64,000 bases of DNA from Sphingomonas metalli (GTDB lineage: Bacteria > Pseudomonadota > Alphaproteobacteria > Sphingomonadales > Sphingomonadaceae): contig NZ_BMIH01000003.1 in NCBI RefSeq assembly GCF_014641735.1, positions 620,001-684,000 on the forward strand, in the 5' to 3' direction. The notes beneath the pieces were generated by a model. The model saw nothing but the letters and a program-made list of their open reading frames with translations, was not told the DNA's origin and made no database searches. Below are positions 19,832 through 29,162 of the stretch, in pieces. The number at the start of each line of letters is the position of its first letter. The stretch's first letter is position 1. Both the position numbers and the translations under genes were made by a program.

Positions 19832-21850
19832 TCAGGCTCCCGCCAGCTGCGGATGGGCGGCGAGCGCCGCGGTCCGCTGGTCCTCGACCGCCGTCACCTC
19901 CTCGGCCGGAATGTGATAGTCGCGGTCGTAGTTGAAGGTGTGGACGATCGCCGCGCCCAGCAGGCCGACAAAGGCCAGCCCGGCCAGCCACCAGATGTAC
20001 CAGATCATCGCCAGCGCGAAGACCATCGACAGGCCGGCGAGCACCACCCCCGCCCCGGTGTTGCGCGGCATGTGGATGTCGCGGAAGCCGCTGGTCGGCC
20101 GGTCGGCCTTGCGGTTCTTCATGTCGTACCAGGCATCGAGGTCGTGGATCACCGGGGTGAAGGCGAAGTTGTAGGCCGGGGGCGGCGAGGAGGTCGCCCA
20201 TTCGAGCGTCCGCCCACCCCAGGGATCGCCGGTGAAGTCGCGCAGCCGGTCGCTGTTGCGGTCGCGGATGCTGACGAAGATCTGCATCAGGAAGGCCGCG
20301 ATGCCGATCGCCACGATCACCGCCCCGACCGCCGCGACGACGAACCAGATCTGCAGGCTGGGATCGTCGAAGTGGCGCAGCCGGCGCGTCACGCCCATCA
20401 GGCCCAGGATGTAGAGCGGGGTGAAGGCGACCCAGAAGCCGATGACCCAGCTCCAGAAGCTGATCTTGCCCCAGAAGGGATCGAGCTTGAAGCCGAAGGC
20501 CTTGGGCCACCAGTAGTTGATCCCCGCGAACATCCCGAACAGCACGCCGCCGATGATGACGTTGTGGAAGTGGGCGACAAGGAACAGCGAGTTGTGGAGG
20601 ACGAAGTCCGCCGGCGGCACCGCCAGCAGCACGCCCGTCATCCCGCCGATGACGAAGGTGAGCATGAACGCCACCGTCCACATCATCGGCAGCTCGAAGC
20701 GCACCCGGCCGCGATACATGGTGAACAGCCAGTTGAAGATCTTCGCGCCCGTCGGGATCGAGATGATCATCGTGGTGATGCCGAAGAAGCTGTTGACGCT
20801 CGCGCCCGACCCCATGGTGAAGAAGTGGTGGAGCCAGACCAGATAGGCGAGGATGGTGATGACGAGGATCGCGTAGACCATCGACGTATAGCCGAACAGC
20901 CGCTTGCTCGAGAAGGTCGAGGTGACTTCCGAGAAGACGCCGAAGGCCGGCAGGATCAGGATGTAGACTTCCGGATGGCCCCAGATCCAGATCATGTTCA
21001 CGTACATCATCGGGTTGCCCCCGCCGGTGTTCGTGAAGAAGTGCGTGCCGACATAGCGGTCGAGGCTGAGCATCGCGAGCACCGCGGTCAGCACCGGGAA
21101 GGCGGCGACGATCAGGATGTTGGTCGCCAGCGCGGTCCAGGTGAAGACCGGCATCTTCATCAGCGTCATGCCCGGCGCGCGCATCTTGACGATGGTCGCG
21201 ATCAGGTTGACGCCCGACAGCAAGGTGCCGACGCCCGCCACCTGGAGCGCCCAGACATAATAGTCGACGCCCACATCGGGCGAATAGTCGAGCCCCGACA
21301 GCGGCGCCATCGCCAGCCAGCCGGTGCGCGCGAACTCGCCGACGAACAGGCTGGCCATGACGATCATCGCGCCCGCGGTCGTCATCCAGAAGCTGAAATT
21401 GTTGAGGAAGGGGAAGCTGACGTCGCGCGCACCGATCTGGAGCGGTACGACATAGTTCATCAGCCCCGTCACGAACGGCATCGCCACGAAGAAGATCATG
21501 ATCACGCCGTGGGCGGTGAAGACCTGGTCGTAATGGTGCGCGGGCAGGAAGCCTTCATTGGCACCGAACGCCATCGACTGCTGTGCGCGCATCATCAGCG
21601 CGTCGGCGAAGCCGCGCAGCAGCATGACGATGCCGAGCACCATGTACATGATGCCGATCTTCTTGTGGTCGACGCTGGTGAACCACTCCTTCCAGAGATA
21701 GCCCCAGAGCTTGAAATAGGTCAGCGCCGCGAGCACCGCGCCGCCGCCGATCGCGACCACCGCGAAGGTGCCGACCAGGATCGGCTCGTGGATCGGAAAA
21801 CTCTCCCAGGAGAGGCGCCCGAAGATCGTCTTGATGAGGGTGTCGGACAT
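19832..21850 (-). CDS. cyoB: Cytochrome bo3 ubiquinol oxidase subunit I
   Basis: 672-residue catalytic subunit of the quinol oxidase, which reduces oxygen to water and pumps protons. Low-spin heme ligand His114 (TAHGVIMIF), Cu-B ligand His292 with cross-linked Tyr296 (GHPEVY), Cu-B ligands His341-His342 (WLHHFFTMG), and heme ligands His427 and His429 (AHFHN) are all present. Length matches CyoB with fifteen predicted helices. Confidence 0.98.
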   Translation of the reverse strand: MSDTLIKTIFGRLSWESFPIHEPILVGTFAVVAIGGGAVLAALTYFKLWGYLWKEWFTSVDHKKIGIMYMVLGIVMLLRGFADALMMRAQQSMAFGANEGFLPAHHYDQVFTAHGVIMIFFVAMPFVTGLMNYVVPLQIGARDVSFPFLNNFSFWMTTAGAMIVMASLFVGEFARTGWLAMAPLSGLDYSPDVGVDYYVWALQVAGVGTLLSGVNLIATIVKMRAPGMTLMKMPVFTWTALATNILIVAAFPVLTAVLAMLSLDRYVGTHFFTNTGGGNPMMYVNMIWIWGHPEVYILILPAFGVFSEVTSTFSSKRLFGYTSMVYAILVITILAYLVWLHHFFTMGSGASVNSFFGITTMIISIPTGAKIFNWLFTMYRGRVRFELPMMWTVAFMLTFVIGGMTGVLLAVPPADFVLHNSLFLVAHFHNVIIGGVLFGMFAGINYWWPKAFGFKLDPFWGKISFWSWVIGFWVAFTPLYILGLMGVTRRLRHFDDPSLQIWFVVAAVGAVIVAIGIAAFLMQIFVSIRDRNSDRLRDFTGDPWGGRTLEWATSSPPPAYNFAFTPVIHDLDAWYDMKNRKADRPTSGFRDIHMPRNTGAGVVLAGLSMVFALAMIWYIWWLAGLAFVGLLGAAIVHTFNYDRDYHIPAEEVTAVEDQRTAALAAHPQLAGA

Positions 21851-21855
21851 GGGTC

Positions 21856-22971
21856 TCAGCTCCGCGCGCTCTGGATCGCGCCGGGCAGTGCCGGCCGCTC
21901 GAGGCGGGTCATGTTACGGTTGGTCTGATCGCCGGGCTTGCCGCTGCCGGAGGCAGGGCCGCGCGGGGCGGTGAGGTGCGGGCTGGTGCCCTTCTCCTCG
22001 GGCGCCTTCATCAGCGCGCCTTCCGAACCTTCGGCCGGACGATTGTTGACGGGCGGCTGCATGCCGTGATGCCCCTCGCCATGCATGGTCACGCACGGCT
22101 CGCCGGGGCGGACGCACATCTTGACGATGCGATCGAACAGGCCCTGCTGGACCGCGGCGAAGCGCATGGCCGGCACCTTCTCGCTCGGCTTCTCCAGCTG
22201 CAGATAGCGCGCCTGCGACAGCGCGCCCTGCCCGCCCTTCACCGTCGCCACCCAGCGGTCGAAGCCGGTGTCGTCCATGGCCAGGGTCGGGAAGCGCATC
22301 TCGGAAAAGCCCGCGCCCGAATAGTTGGCGGACATGCCGTCGAACCGGCCGGCGCGGTTCAGCACCGCGTGCAGCTTCGTCTCCATGCCGGGCATGGTGT
22401 AGATCATCCCGGCCATGGCGGGGACGTAGAAGGTGTTCATCACCGACGAGGAGGTCAGGCGGAAGCGCACCTGCCGGTCGACCGGCAGCACCAGCTCGTT
22501 CACCGTCGCGATCCCCTGCTCGGGATAGATGAACAGCCATTTCCAGTCGAGCGCGACGACCTGCACCTCCAGCGGCGCCTGCCCGGCGGGAAGCGGCCGC
22601 CCCGCCGCGAGCCGGCCGATCGGCCGATAGGGATCGAGCGTGTGTGTCGCGACCCAGGTCAGCGCACCCAAGGCGACGATGATCAGCAGCGGCGCGGACC
22701 AGATGACGAGTTCGAGCCCGGTCGAATGGTCCCAGTCCGGCCGGTAGTCGGCCTCCTTGTTGGTGGCGCGATACTTCCAGGCGAACACCACCGTCAGCAC
22801 CATCACGGGAACGATGATGAGGAGCATCAGCGCCGTCGACCACAGGACGAGATCCGCCTGCTGGCGTGCGACGTCGCCTGCGGGGTTCATCACGACCATG
22901 TTGCAGCCGCCGAGCAGCGACAGGCCCGCCAGCGGCGCCAGCCGGACGGGGAAGGAAGGGAAGCGTGCCAT
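21856..22971 (-). CDS. cyoA: Cytochrome bo3 ubiquinol oxidase subunit II
   Basis: 371-residue lipoprotein subunit. The lipobox LLGGC puts the lipidated cysteine at residue 23; two membrane helices follow, then a cupredoxin domain ([43 protein letters not shown]) that lacks Cu-A ligands, as expected of a quinol rather than cytochrome c oxidase. The C-terminal tail of about 60 residues is Gly/Pro-rich with a HGEGHHGM stretch. ATG 22971 is favoured because the signal peptide fits; an ATG at 22995 is possible. It is the first gene of cyoABCD-surf1-regBA. Confidence 0.95.
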   Translation of the reverse strand: MARFPSFPVRLAPLAGLSLLGGCNMVVMNPAGDVARQQADLVLWSTALMLLIIVPVMVLTVVFAWKYRATNKEADYRPDWDHSTGLELVIWSAPLLIIVALGALTWVATHTLDPYRPIGRLAAGRPLPAGQAPLEVQVVALDWKWLFIYPEQGIATVNELVLPVDRQVRFRLTSSSVMNTFYVPAMAGMIYTMPGMETKLHAVLNRAGRFDGMSANYSGAGFSEMRFPTLAMDDTGFDRWVATVKGGQGALSQARYLQLEKPSEKVPAMRFAAVQQGLFDRIVKMCVRPGEPCVTMHGEGHHGMQPPVNNRPAEGSEGALMKAPEEKGTSPHLTAPRGPASGSGKPGDQTNRNMTRLERPALPGAIQSARS

Positions 22972-23093
22972 CACGATCCGCGCGCTACGCCTCATTGTGC
23001 AGATGCGAAATAGGACAATTTGCCCTATCCCCCCGCCCCGCGCGGGGGTCTAAAGGCGCCTGTCGAACGTTCGTTTCTACCGAAAGCGAGAAC
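22972..23093. promoter_or_regulatory. Divergent control region of cyoA and the MFS gene
   Basis: 122 bp between two divergent starts. The imperfect inverted repeat ATAGG(N9)CCTAT near 23006-23026 could be a regulator site. No clear -10 or -35 pair can be named. Confidence 0.35.
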
Positions 23094-24422
23094 ATGGCCG
23101 AGGCCGCTGCCCATTCCGCGCCGCTGGAGCGCGATGCCCGTGTGGTGAACACCCGTGGCGACCACCAGGTGCATCCTGGCGAGATCGCGATCGGGGTGAT
23201 CATCGGCCGCACGTCGGAATTCTTCGACTTCTTCGTCTATGCGATCGCCTCGGTGCTCGTCTTTCCCGCACTGGTCTTCCCCTATCTCGACCGGCTGACC
23301 GGCACGCTCTGGTCGTTCGCGCTGTTTCCGCTCGCGTTCATCGCGCGACCGATCGGTACGCAGATCTTCATGGCGATCGACCGGCGGCACGGGCGCGGCA
23401 CCAAGCTGACGATCGCCCTGTTCCTGCTCGGCACCGCGACCTGCACCGTCGCCTTCCTTCCCGGCTATGCGGAGGTCGGCGGCTGGTCGGCGGTGCTGCT
23501 CGCGATCCTGCGCATCGGCCAGGGGCTGGCGCTGGGCGGCGCGTGGGACGGGCTGCCTTCGCTCCTCGCCCTCAACGCCCCGCAGGAACGGCGCGGCTGG
23601 TGGGCGATGGTGCCCCAGCTGGGTGCGCCGCTCGGCCTGATCATCGCATCGGGCCTGTTCGCCTTCTTCCTGGGCACGCTGTCGCCGGAGGACTTCCTGT
23701 CCTGGGGCTGGCGCTATCCGTTCTTCGTCGCCTTCGCGGTCAACGTGGTCGCGCTGTTCGCGCGGCTGCGGATCGTGGTGACTCCCGAATATACCGAGCT
23801 GTTCCAGAGCCGCGAGCTGACTCCGTCGCGGGTCACCGCGACGCTGAAGGCGCAGTGGCGCAACATCCTGATCGGCGCGCTCGCCCCGCTGGCCAGCTTC
23901 GCGCTCTTCCACATGGTCACGGTGTTCCCGCTGTCCTGGGTGGCGCTGTTCACCAGGGAAGACATCACCCGGTTCCTGCTGATCGAGATGGCGGGCGCGG
24001 TGCTGGGGGTGCTGGCGATCATCGCCTCCGGCCTCGTCGCGGACCGGGTCGGGCGCCGGTCGCTGCTCGGCTATACCGCCGCGGCGATCGCGGTCTTCTC
24101 CGGCTTCGCGCCGCAGCTGCTCGCGGCCGGGCCGGTGGGCGAGACGGCGTTCATGTTCATGGGCTTCATCCTGCTCGGCCTGTCCTTCGGCCAGTCCTCG
24201 GGCGCGGTGACCAACAATTTCCCGAAGCGCGCGCGCTACACCGGCGCGGCGCTGACCAGCGATCTCGCCTGGCTGTTCGGCGCCGGCTTCGCACCGCTTG
24301 CGGCGCTGCTGCTCGCGCAGCATCTCGGGCTGATCGCGGCCGGGGGCTATCTGCTGTCGGGCGCGATCGCGACGCTGCTGGCGCTGGGCCTCAACAAGGA
24401 ACTCGCTCGCCGGATGGCGTAA
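23094..24422 (+). CDS. MFS transporter of the metabolite:H+ symporter type
   Basis: 442 residues and twelve membrane helices. The family motifs are EFFDFFVYAIASVLVFP in helix 1, RPIGTQIFMAIDRRHGRGTKL in the loop between helices 2 and 3, and LRIGQGLALGGAWDG in helix 4. The C-terminal half repeats the loop motif as VADRVGRRSLL. This group (ProP/KgtP/ShiA-like) carries small organic acids, osmolytes or similar solutes with protons; the substrate here is unknown. ATG 23094 was chosen because the hydrophobic region and a plausible cytoplasmic leader follow; upstream frame reads into the cyo promoter. It is divergent from cyoA. Confidence 0.88.
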   Translation: MAEAAAHSAPLERDARVVNTRGDHQVHPGEIAIGVIIGRTSEFFDFFVYAIASVLVFPALVFPYLDRLTGTLWSFALFPLAFIARPIGTQIFMAIDRRHGRGTKLTIALFLLGTATCTVAFLPGYAEVGGWSAVLLAILRIGQGLALGGAWDGLPSLLALNAPQERRGWWAMVPQLGAPLGLIIASGLFAFFLGTLSPEDFLSWGWRYPFFVAFAVNVVALFARLRIVVTPEYTELFQSRELTPSRVTATLKAQWRNILIGALAPLASFALFHMVTVFPLSWVALFTREDITRFLLIEMAGAVLGVLAIIASGLVADRVGRRSLLGYTAAAIAVFSGFAPQLLAAGPVGETAFMFMGFILLGLSFGQSSGAVTNNFPKRARYTGAALTSDLAWLFGAGFAPLAALLLAQHLGLIAAGGYLLSGAIATLLALGLNKELARRMA

Positions 24423-24438
24423 GGGTCGTTCGATCCGC

Positions 24439-24464
24439 GGCGGGGGCATCGCATCGCCCCCGCC
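24439..24464 (+). terminator. Hairpin after the MFS gene
   Basis: A perfect 9-bp stem (GGCGGGGGC / GCCCCCGCC) with an 8-base loop begins 16 bp after the stop. The following TGTCAAT is not a good T-run, so termination is likely but not certain. Confidence 0.55.
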
Positions 24465-24577
24465 TGTCAATCCCGTCACGATCGGCTATGCCGGTGACAT
24501 GATCGCATTTGTCGTGCCTTATAAACGAAGGGTTCACACCCTCGCCGCTAGCTGGCCAGGCTAGGCAGGGCACGGAC

Positions 24578-25324
24578 ATGGCAACGGATTTCGAGCGCAA
24601 CCGCAGCGTCTCCACGGATATGGAGCGGCTGTTCGGCCCCTCCGCCGAACCGGGCGCCGCGTCGGACGCGCGGTCGCGGCGGGACTCCCTCGTCACGACT
24701 GTGGTCGACGGCGCAAACGGGTCCCGCGGATCACGGCATCCGCGCCGCTGGCTGCTGCTCGCCGCGCCGCTGCTGGTCGCCCTGTTCGTGCTGGTGCTGG
24801 CGGTCCGCTTCGCGCTGACGCTGGTGCCGGAGAACAGCGTCGCCGCAGCGCGGCCGGTGCCGCCCGCGCCCCGGGCGAGCCCCGCCGCCTATAGCGCCCA
24901 GGCCTCGCCGCCGCGCCCGGTGACCGAGACGGTCACCGAAGACACGCTGGCGCCGGACGATTTCGGCCCCGCGCCGATCGAGACCCCTCCCCCTGCCCCG
25001 CCCCGCCCGGCGGCGGTCCGTACCGAACGGAGCGTCGAGACCGACCGCGAACCACCCGCGCCGCGCACGCGGCGGGACGGCTGTGCGCCCGGCAGCCGCG
25101 ACGATGCGTGCATCTATGGCGATGTCCTCGCTGCGGACCGGCGCCTGCGGCGAGCCTATGATGCGGCGACCCGGGCCGGGGTGGAAACCGATTCGCTGGT
25201 CGCGATCCGCCGCCGCTGGAATCGCGCCCGCGGCATCTCGCTCGATGCGCCGGACGAGACGATCCGCCGCTATGACGAGCTGACGGAGCAACTGGACGAT
25301 CTGCTCCGGAGCGAGCAACAGTAG
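24578..25324 (+). CDS. Single-pass membrane protein of unknown function
   Basis: 248 residues, not recognised. A charged cytoplasmic N-terminus of about 55 residues is followed by one membrane helix (WLLLAAPLLVALFVLVLAVRF). Next come a Pro/Ala-rich periplasmic linker of about 75 residues and a C-terminal helical domain. That domain has two cysteines (GCAPGSRDDACIYGD) and a helix pair, DRRLRRAYDAATRAGV and RRYDELTEQLDDLL. The topology suggests an envelope protein with a disulfide-stabilised terminal domain. The upstream frame from 24509 has no good ribosome site. It ends 4 bp before the phosphatase gene, so the two are co-transcribed. Confidence 0.7.
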   Translation: MATDFERNRSVSTDMERLFGPSAEPGAASDARSRRDSLVTTVVDGANGSRGSRHPRRWLLLAAPLLVALFVLVLAVRFALTLVPENSVAAARPVPPAPRASPAAYSAQASPPRPVTETVTEDTLAPDDFGPAPIETPPPAPPRPAAVRTERSVETDREPPAPRTRRDGCAPGSRDDACIYGDVLAADRRLRRAYDAATRAGVETDSLVAIRRRWNRARGISLDAPDETIRRYDELTEQLDDLLRSEQQ

Positions 25325-25328
25325 CGCC

Positions 25329-26165
25329 ATGCACCAGGCCGTCCTCGATCCGCTCACCGTGGCCGCTACGCCGATCGAGGTGGTGCGCCGTGCCGATGTC
25401 TCCCGCGACACGCCCTCGGGCGCGACCGACGGGCAGGTGGTCTATGCGATCGGCGACGTGCATGGCTGTTACGACCTGCTGATCGCCCTGCTGGGCGCGA
25501 TCCGCGAGGACGCTGCGGCGCTTCCCGCCGGCGGGCCGCGGCCGCTCCTGCTGTTCGCCGGCGACTATGTCGATCGCGGGCCGCATTCGGACAAGGTGCT
25601 GTCGACGCTGGTGTGGCTGTCGCGCCGCTCGCCGCTCGAACTCGTCTTCCTCAAGGGCAATCACGAGGCGATGCTGCTCGACTTCATCGAGCGGCCGTTC
25701 CACGCCCGCGGCTGGCTGCGCGTCGGCGGCGCGGCGACGCTGGCGGCCTATGGGGTCGCGCTGCCCGAGGGGGAGCAGGCGGTCGCCGACCGGTGCGAGG
25801 CGATCCGCGACGAGCTGATGGACCGGCTGCCCGCCTCCCATCTCGACCTGCTGCGCGCCATGCCGACCAAAGTGATGCGCGGCGACTATCTGTTCGTCCA
25901 TGCCGGGGTGCGGCCGGGCCTGCCGCTCTCGCGCCAGGACGAGCGCGATTATCTGTGGATCCGCGACGATTTCCTCGAAAACGGCCAGCTTCTGGAAAAG
26001 GTGGTGGTTCATGGCCACAGCTGGACCTCCGCCTCGCCCGTCCTGACGCCGTGGCGGATCGGAATCGACACTGGCGCGTATCGTACCGGGGCCCTCACCG
26101 CCGTGCGGCTGGGGACTCCGAGTATTGAATTCATTCAGGTAAGACAGGTACAGCCGCAGGCATGA
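25329..26165 (+). CDS. PPP-type metallophosphoesterase
   Basis: 278 residues of the PPP serine/threonine phosphatase family (also related to bacterial diadenosine tetraphosphatases). All dinuclear metal-site motifs are present: IGDVHGCYDLL, LLFAGDYVDRG, FLKGNHEAML, a later histidine in FVHAGVRPG and GHSW. Substrate could be phosphoprotein or a nucleotide polyphosphate. Short spacing to the upstream membrane protein and ATGA overlap with the downstream small membrane protein make a three-gene operon. Confidence 0.85.
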   Translation: MHQAVLDPLTVAATPIEVVRRADVSRDTPSGATDGQVVYAIGDVHGCYDLLIALLGAIREDAAALPAGGPRPLLLFAGDYVDRGPHSDKVLSTLVWLSRRSPLELVFLKGNHEAMLLDFIERPFHARGWLRVGGAATLAAYGVALPEGEQAVADRCEAIRDELMDRLPASHLDLLRAMPTKVMRGDYLFVHAGVRPGLPLSRQDERDYLWIRDDFLENGQLLEKVVVHGHSWTSASPVLTPWRIGIDTGAYRTGALTAVRLGTPSIEFIQVRQVQPQA

Positions 26166-26530
26166 ACAGGCTGAGAACGTGTGTGGCGATGCTGTCCATC
26201 GCGACGATGATCGTGGCCGCGATCTTCCTGATGGTGCCGGAGGTGCATCTGTCGGTCATCGTGGCCATGGGCATCGGCGGTGCGGCGCTGGCGATCGTCG
26301 CCCCCTTCGAGGCGATGGACCGGCCGGCGCGACGCCGCGTACTCTATGCCTGCCTGGCGCATGTTCTGGCGATGATCGCGACGCTGGGTCTGCTGGTGGT
26401 GACCGAAGCGAGCATCAGGCCGCTTTCGGTCGTGGCACTGCTTCTCACGGTTGGCGCGGTCCTCTCCGGCTGGGCCTTCAAGAGCCGCAACCGCCGTCGC
26501 CGGGTGGGCTGGAACGACTATTACGATTGA
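26162..26530 (+). CDS. Small four-helix membrane protein, unknown
   Basis: 122 residues, not recognised. Hydrophobic segments at about 7-24 (CVAMLSIATMIVAAIFLMV), 31-48, 62-82 and 88-106 suggest four membrane helices. The protein ends with a basic patch (KSRNRRRRVG) and WNDYYD. The ATG overlaps the phosphatase stop, so it is coupled to it. Confidence 0.7.
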   Translation: MNRLRTCVAMLSIATMIVAAIFLMVPEVHLSVIVAMGIGGAALAIVAPFEAMDRPARRRVLYACLAHVLAMIATLGLLVVTEASIRPLSVVALLLTVGAVLSGWAFKSRNRRRRVGWNDYYD

Positions 26531-26954
26531 GAGGGCGTGGCGGCTGACCGCGCCCGTCGTCGATCGCCGAAGCTCGGTCCCGATGGGTCCAATCGTCGCC
26601 CGAGCATAGGCGGTTACCTTGAGCGTCTATAGCGTCGCGCTATCACCACAAAATCCGAGCCTTAACGGGACCTTGGGAAAGCCTTTCTTCCGTCATCCCC
26701 GCGAAGGCGGGGATCCAGACGCGCGGGAGAGTGCCGGATTACTCGCAAACATCAGAGATTATGGATCCCCGCCTTCGCGGGGATGACGGCATCAATGCAA
26801 AGGCCTCGCCTACGCAGGAAGGGAGACTTTCTCCGTCTGCACGAGTAGCGTCCAGGTGGCGGTCGCCACCCGCACACCTTCCATGCAACGATCCCCTAAC
26901 GGCCAGCGGGCCCGGGATGGATGCGGCATGAAACGGCGATCTCCGTGTCCGAAC
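26531..26954. repeat. Gene-free region with an inverted REP pair
   Basis: Two copies of a REP-type unit face each other: 26690-26720 (CGTCATCCCCGCGAAGGCGG...) and 26761-26789 (its reverse complement, ending GGGGATGACGG). Smaller perfect hairpins lie at about 26628-26642 (ATAGCG/CGCTAT) and 26853-26868 (GGTGGCG/CGCCACC). No coding frame here is credible. Confidence 0.75.
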
Positions 26955-27962
26955 TCAGCCCATAGCCCGCCCGACCAGCACCGTCCCCCAATAGACCGCC
27001 GCGCCGATCGCGCCTGCGGCGGGCAGGGTCACGAACCAGGCGATGACGATGTTCGAGGCGACGTTCCAGCGCACCGCCGAGAGCCGCCGCGCCGCGCCGA
27101 CGCCGACGATCGAGCCGGTGATCGTATGGGTCGTCGAGATCGGGATCCCGCCGATATTGGCGATGGCGAGCGTGATCGCCCCGCCCGTCTCCGCGCAGAA
27201 GCCCTGGGCCGGGGTCAGCCGGGTGATCTTCGATCCCATGGTGTGGACGATCCGCCAGCCGCCCGACATGGTGCCGAGCGCGATCGCGGCATAGCAGGAT
27301 AGAACGACCCAGAGCGGGACGTAGAAGGTGTCGCCGAGCAGGCCCTGGCTGTACAGCAGCACCGCGATGATCCCCATCGTCTTCTGCGCGTCGTTGCCGC
27401 CATGGCCGAGGCTGTAGAGCGCGGCGGAGACGAGCTGGAGCCGGCGATAGCGCTTGTCGACCGCCAGCGGGGTCAGCCGGATACTGGTCCAGGCGACGAT
27501 CAGCACCAGCGCGAGCGCGAGGATCGAGCCGAGCGCGGGGGCGACGAAGATGCCCGCGACGGTCTTGAAGATCCCGCTCCAGACGATCCCCCCGAGCCCC
27601 GCCTTGCTGAGACCGGCGCCGAGCAGACCGCCGATCAGCGCATGGCTGGACGAGGACGGGATGCCGAGCAGCCAGGTCGCGATGTTCCACGACACCGCGC
27701 CGAACAGCGCCGCCCAGATCACCGTCGCATCGATGACGTTCGCGTCGACGATGCCCTTGCCGACCGTGTTGGCGACATGCTCGCCGAAGACGAACAGCGC
27801 GAGGAAGTTGAACGAGGCCGCCCAGAGGACGGCATATTGGGGCTTGAGCACGCGCGTCGACACGACGGTCGCGATGGAATTGGCCGCGTCGTGCATGCCG
27901 TTGAGGAAGTCGAACAGCAGCGCGAACGCCACCAGCGCGACGAGCAGGGTCATGGAGATCAT
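26955..27962 (-). CDS. pit: Low-affinity inorganic phosphate transporter
   Basis: 335 residues of the PiT family, which moves metal-phosphate with protons. The two signature repeats are visible: FDFLNGMHDAANSIATVVSTRVL at the N-terminus and SLGHGGNDAQKTMGIIAVLL in the second half. Both carry the family Gly-x-Asx-Asp/Ala core, and around ten membrane segments are evident (for example GIPSSSSHALIGGLLGAG). The ATG at 27962 lies 16 bp after the Nudix-DUF47 stop, so the two form an operon. Confidence 0.95.
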   Translation of the reverse strand: MISMTLLVALVAFALLFDFLNGMHDAANSIATVVSTRVLKPQYAVLWAASFNFLALFVFGEHVANTVGKGIVDANVIDATVIWAALFGAVSWNIATWLLGIPSSSSHALIGGLLGAGLSKAGLGGIVWSGIFKTVAGIFVAPALGSILALALVLIVAWTSIRLTPLAVDKRYRRLQLVSAALYSLGHGGNDAQKTMGIIAVLLYSQGLLGDTFYVPLWVVLSCYAAIALGTMSGGWRIVHTMGSKITRLTPAQGFCAETGGAITLAIANIGGIPISTTHTITGSIVGVGAARRLSAVRWNVASNIVIAWFVTLPAAGAIGAAVYWGTVLVGRAMG

Positions 27963-27978
27963 CGCGGAACCTTCCGGG

Positions 27979-29091
27979 TCAGGCGTGATCGATGACGAGA
28001 CCCTGGATCTCGTTGGCGACATCCTCGAACCGGTCGACCACGCGCTCCAGATGGCCGTAGATCTCGCGCCCGACGATGAAGCCCATCGGATCGTCGCGAT
28101 GACTGGCGAACAGCGCGCGCAGGCCGCTTTCGTGGATGTCGTCCGCCTTGCCCTCGATCGCGATCATCCGCCCCGTCAGCTCGTTGAGGCGTTCCCCGTT
28201 GCGGTTGAGCGAGCGCAGCAGCGGGATCGCCTCCGCCGTGATCCGTGCCGCCTCGACGATGATGCCGGCCATGTCGCGCATCTGCGGCTCGAAGCGGGCG
28301 ACGCCGTAGAGCGCGATCGACCCCGCCGTCTGGTTCATCTGGTCGATCGCGTCGTCCATCGCACCGATCAGTTCGATGATCGCGCTGCGGTCGAACGGGG
28401 TGACGAAGACGCGGCGTACCTCGTGCAGCACGTCGCGGGTGATATCATCCGCCTCATGCTCCAGCGCGACGATCTGGTCGATCGCGGTCGCGGTATCGCT
28501 CCCGTCCCCTGCGTGAAGCAGTCGGGCGAGCGCATCGGCGCCGCGGGTCAGCGTGGCGGCATGCGCCTCGAACTGTTCGAAGAAGCGCCCCTGTTTGGGC
28601 AGCAGCGACTGGAACCAGCCCAGCATCGACCATCGACTCCCGGATCCGGCCGGAATGGCGGGATCGCTCTCACCGCCCGATGGCCCAGCCGGCGCGCGAA
28701 ATCCAGCGATCAAAGCGGACAGATCGGGCTCGTCGACCGCGGCGGCGGCCTCCGCGACCGGAAACCAGCGGGTTACGCGTTCGTGTCGCTCGGGAAATTC
28801 GTCAGCCTGCTGGGTGACGGCGAGCGGGAACAGCGTGACCCGCGCCGCCCGCACACCACTTCGCCGCCGCTTGTCGTAGACATAGTCGCCGAGCGGGTGC
28901 GCGCAGGGAAAGCCGCGCACCCCCGCCTCTTCCCACGCCTCCAGCGCCGCCGATTCGTGCGGCGACAGGCCCAGCTCGGCATTGCCCTTGGGCACGACCC
29001 AGCGACGCGTGTCGCGCGAGGTCACCAGCATGACCTCCGCCGCGCCGTCCTCGTCGATTCGATAGGGAAGAGCGCCAACTTGCCGGATCAT
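27979..29091 (-). CDS. Nudix hydrolase fused to DUF47 (Pit accessory, PhoU-like)
   Basis: 370 residues with two domains. Residues 1-140 are a Nudix fold (VGALPYRIDEDGAAEVMLVTS, RRWVVPKGNAELGLSP), with the Nudix box reading ESAALEAWEEAGV. The usual Arg before the first catalytic Glu is Leu, while the EEAG acidic pair is kept. Residues 156-370 are a complete DUF47 domain (MLGWFQSLLPKQGRFFEQFE through GREIYGHLERVVDRFEDVANEI), the helical PhoU-like regulator family that accompanies PiT transporters. The DUF47 part begins exactly at an internal ATG (28626) with GGGAG 10 bases before it, giving a standard 215-residue DUF47 protein; an internal start is therefore possible. pit follows immediately. 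The Nudix substrate is unknown. Confidence 0.82.
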   Translation of the reverse strand: MIRQVGALPYRIDEDGAAEVMLVTSRDTRRWVVPKGNAELGLSPHESAALEAWEEAGVRGFPCAHPLGDYVYDKRRRSGVRAARVTLFPLAVTQQADEFPERHERVTRWFPVAEAAAAVDEPDLSALIAGFRAPAGPSGGESDPAIPAGSGSRWSMLGWFQSLLPKQGRFFEQFEAHAATLTRGADALARLLHAGDGSDTATAIDQIVALEHEADDITRDVLHEVRRVFVTPFDRSAIIELIGAMDDAIDQMNQTAGSIALYGVARFEPQMRDMAGIIVEAARITAEAIPLLRSLNRNGERLNELTGRMIAIEGKADDIHESGLRALFASHRDDPMGFIVGREIYGHLERVVDRFEDVANEIQGLVIDHA

Positions 29092-29162
29092 CGTTTACGA
29101 GGATGGGGCCGGTGGCCTGTGATAGCAATAATTCCGATTAGCGCAGACGATATGTCCGCAAA

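Noticed and set aside
19256..21928. Long plus-strand frame antisense to cyoB and cyoC
   Set aside because: It arises from the strong GC bias of the real minus-strand genes; composition is dominated by Arg, Asp, His and Glu with no fold.
26731..26931. 66-residue plus-strand frame (MPDYSQTSEIMDPRLRGDDG...)
   Set aside because: The translation runs through the facing REP arms; MDPRLRGDDG is the usual read-through of such repeats, not a protein.
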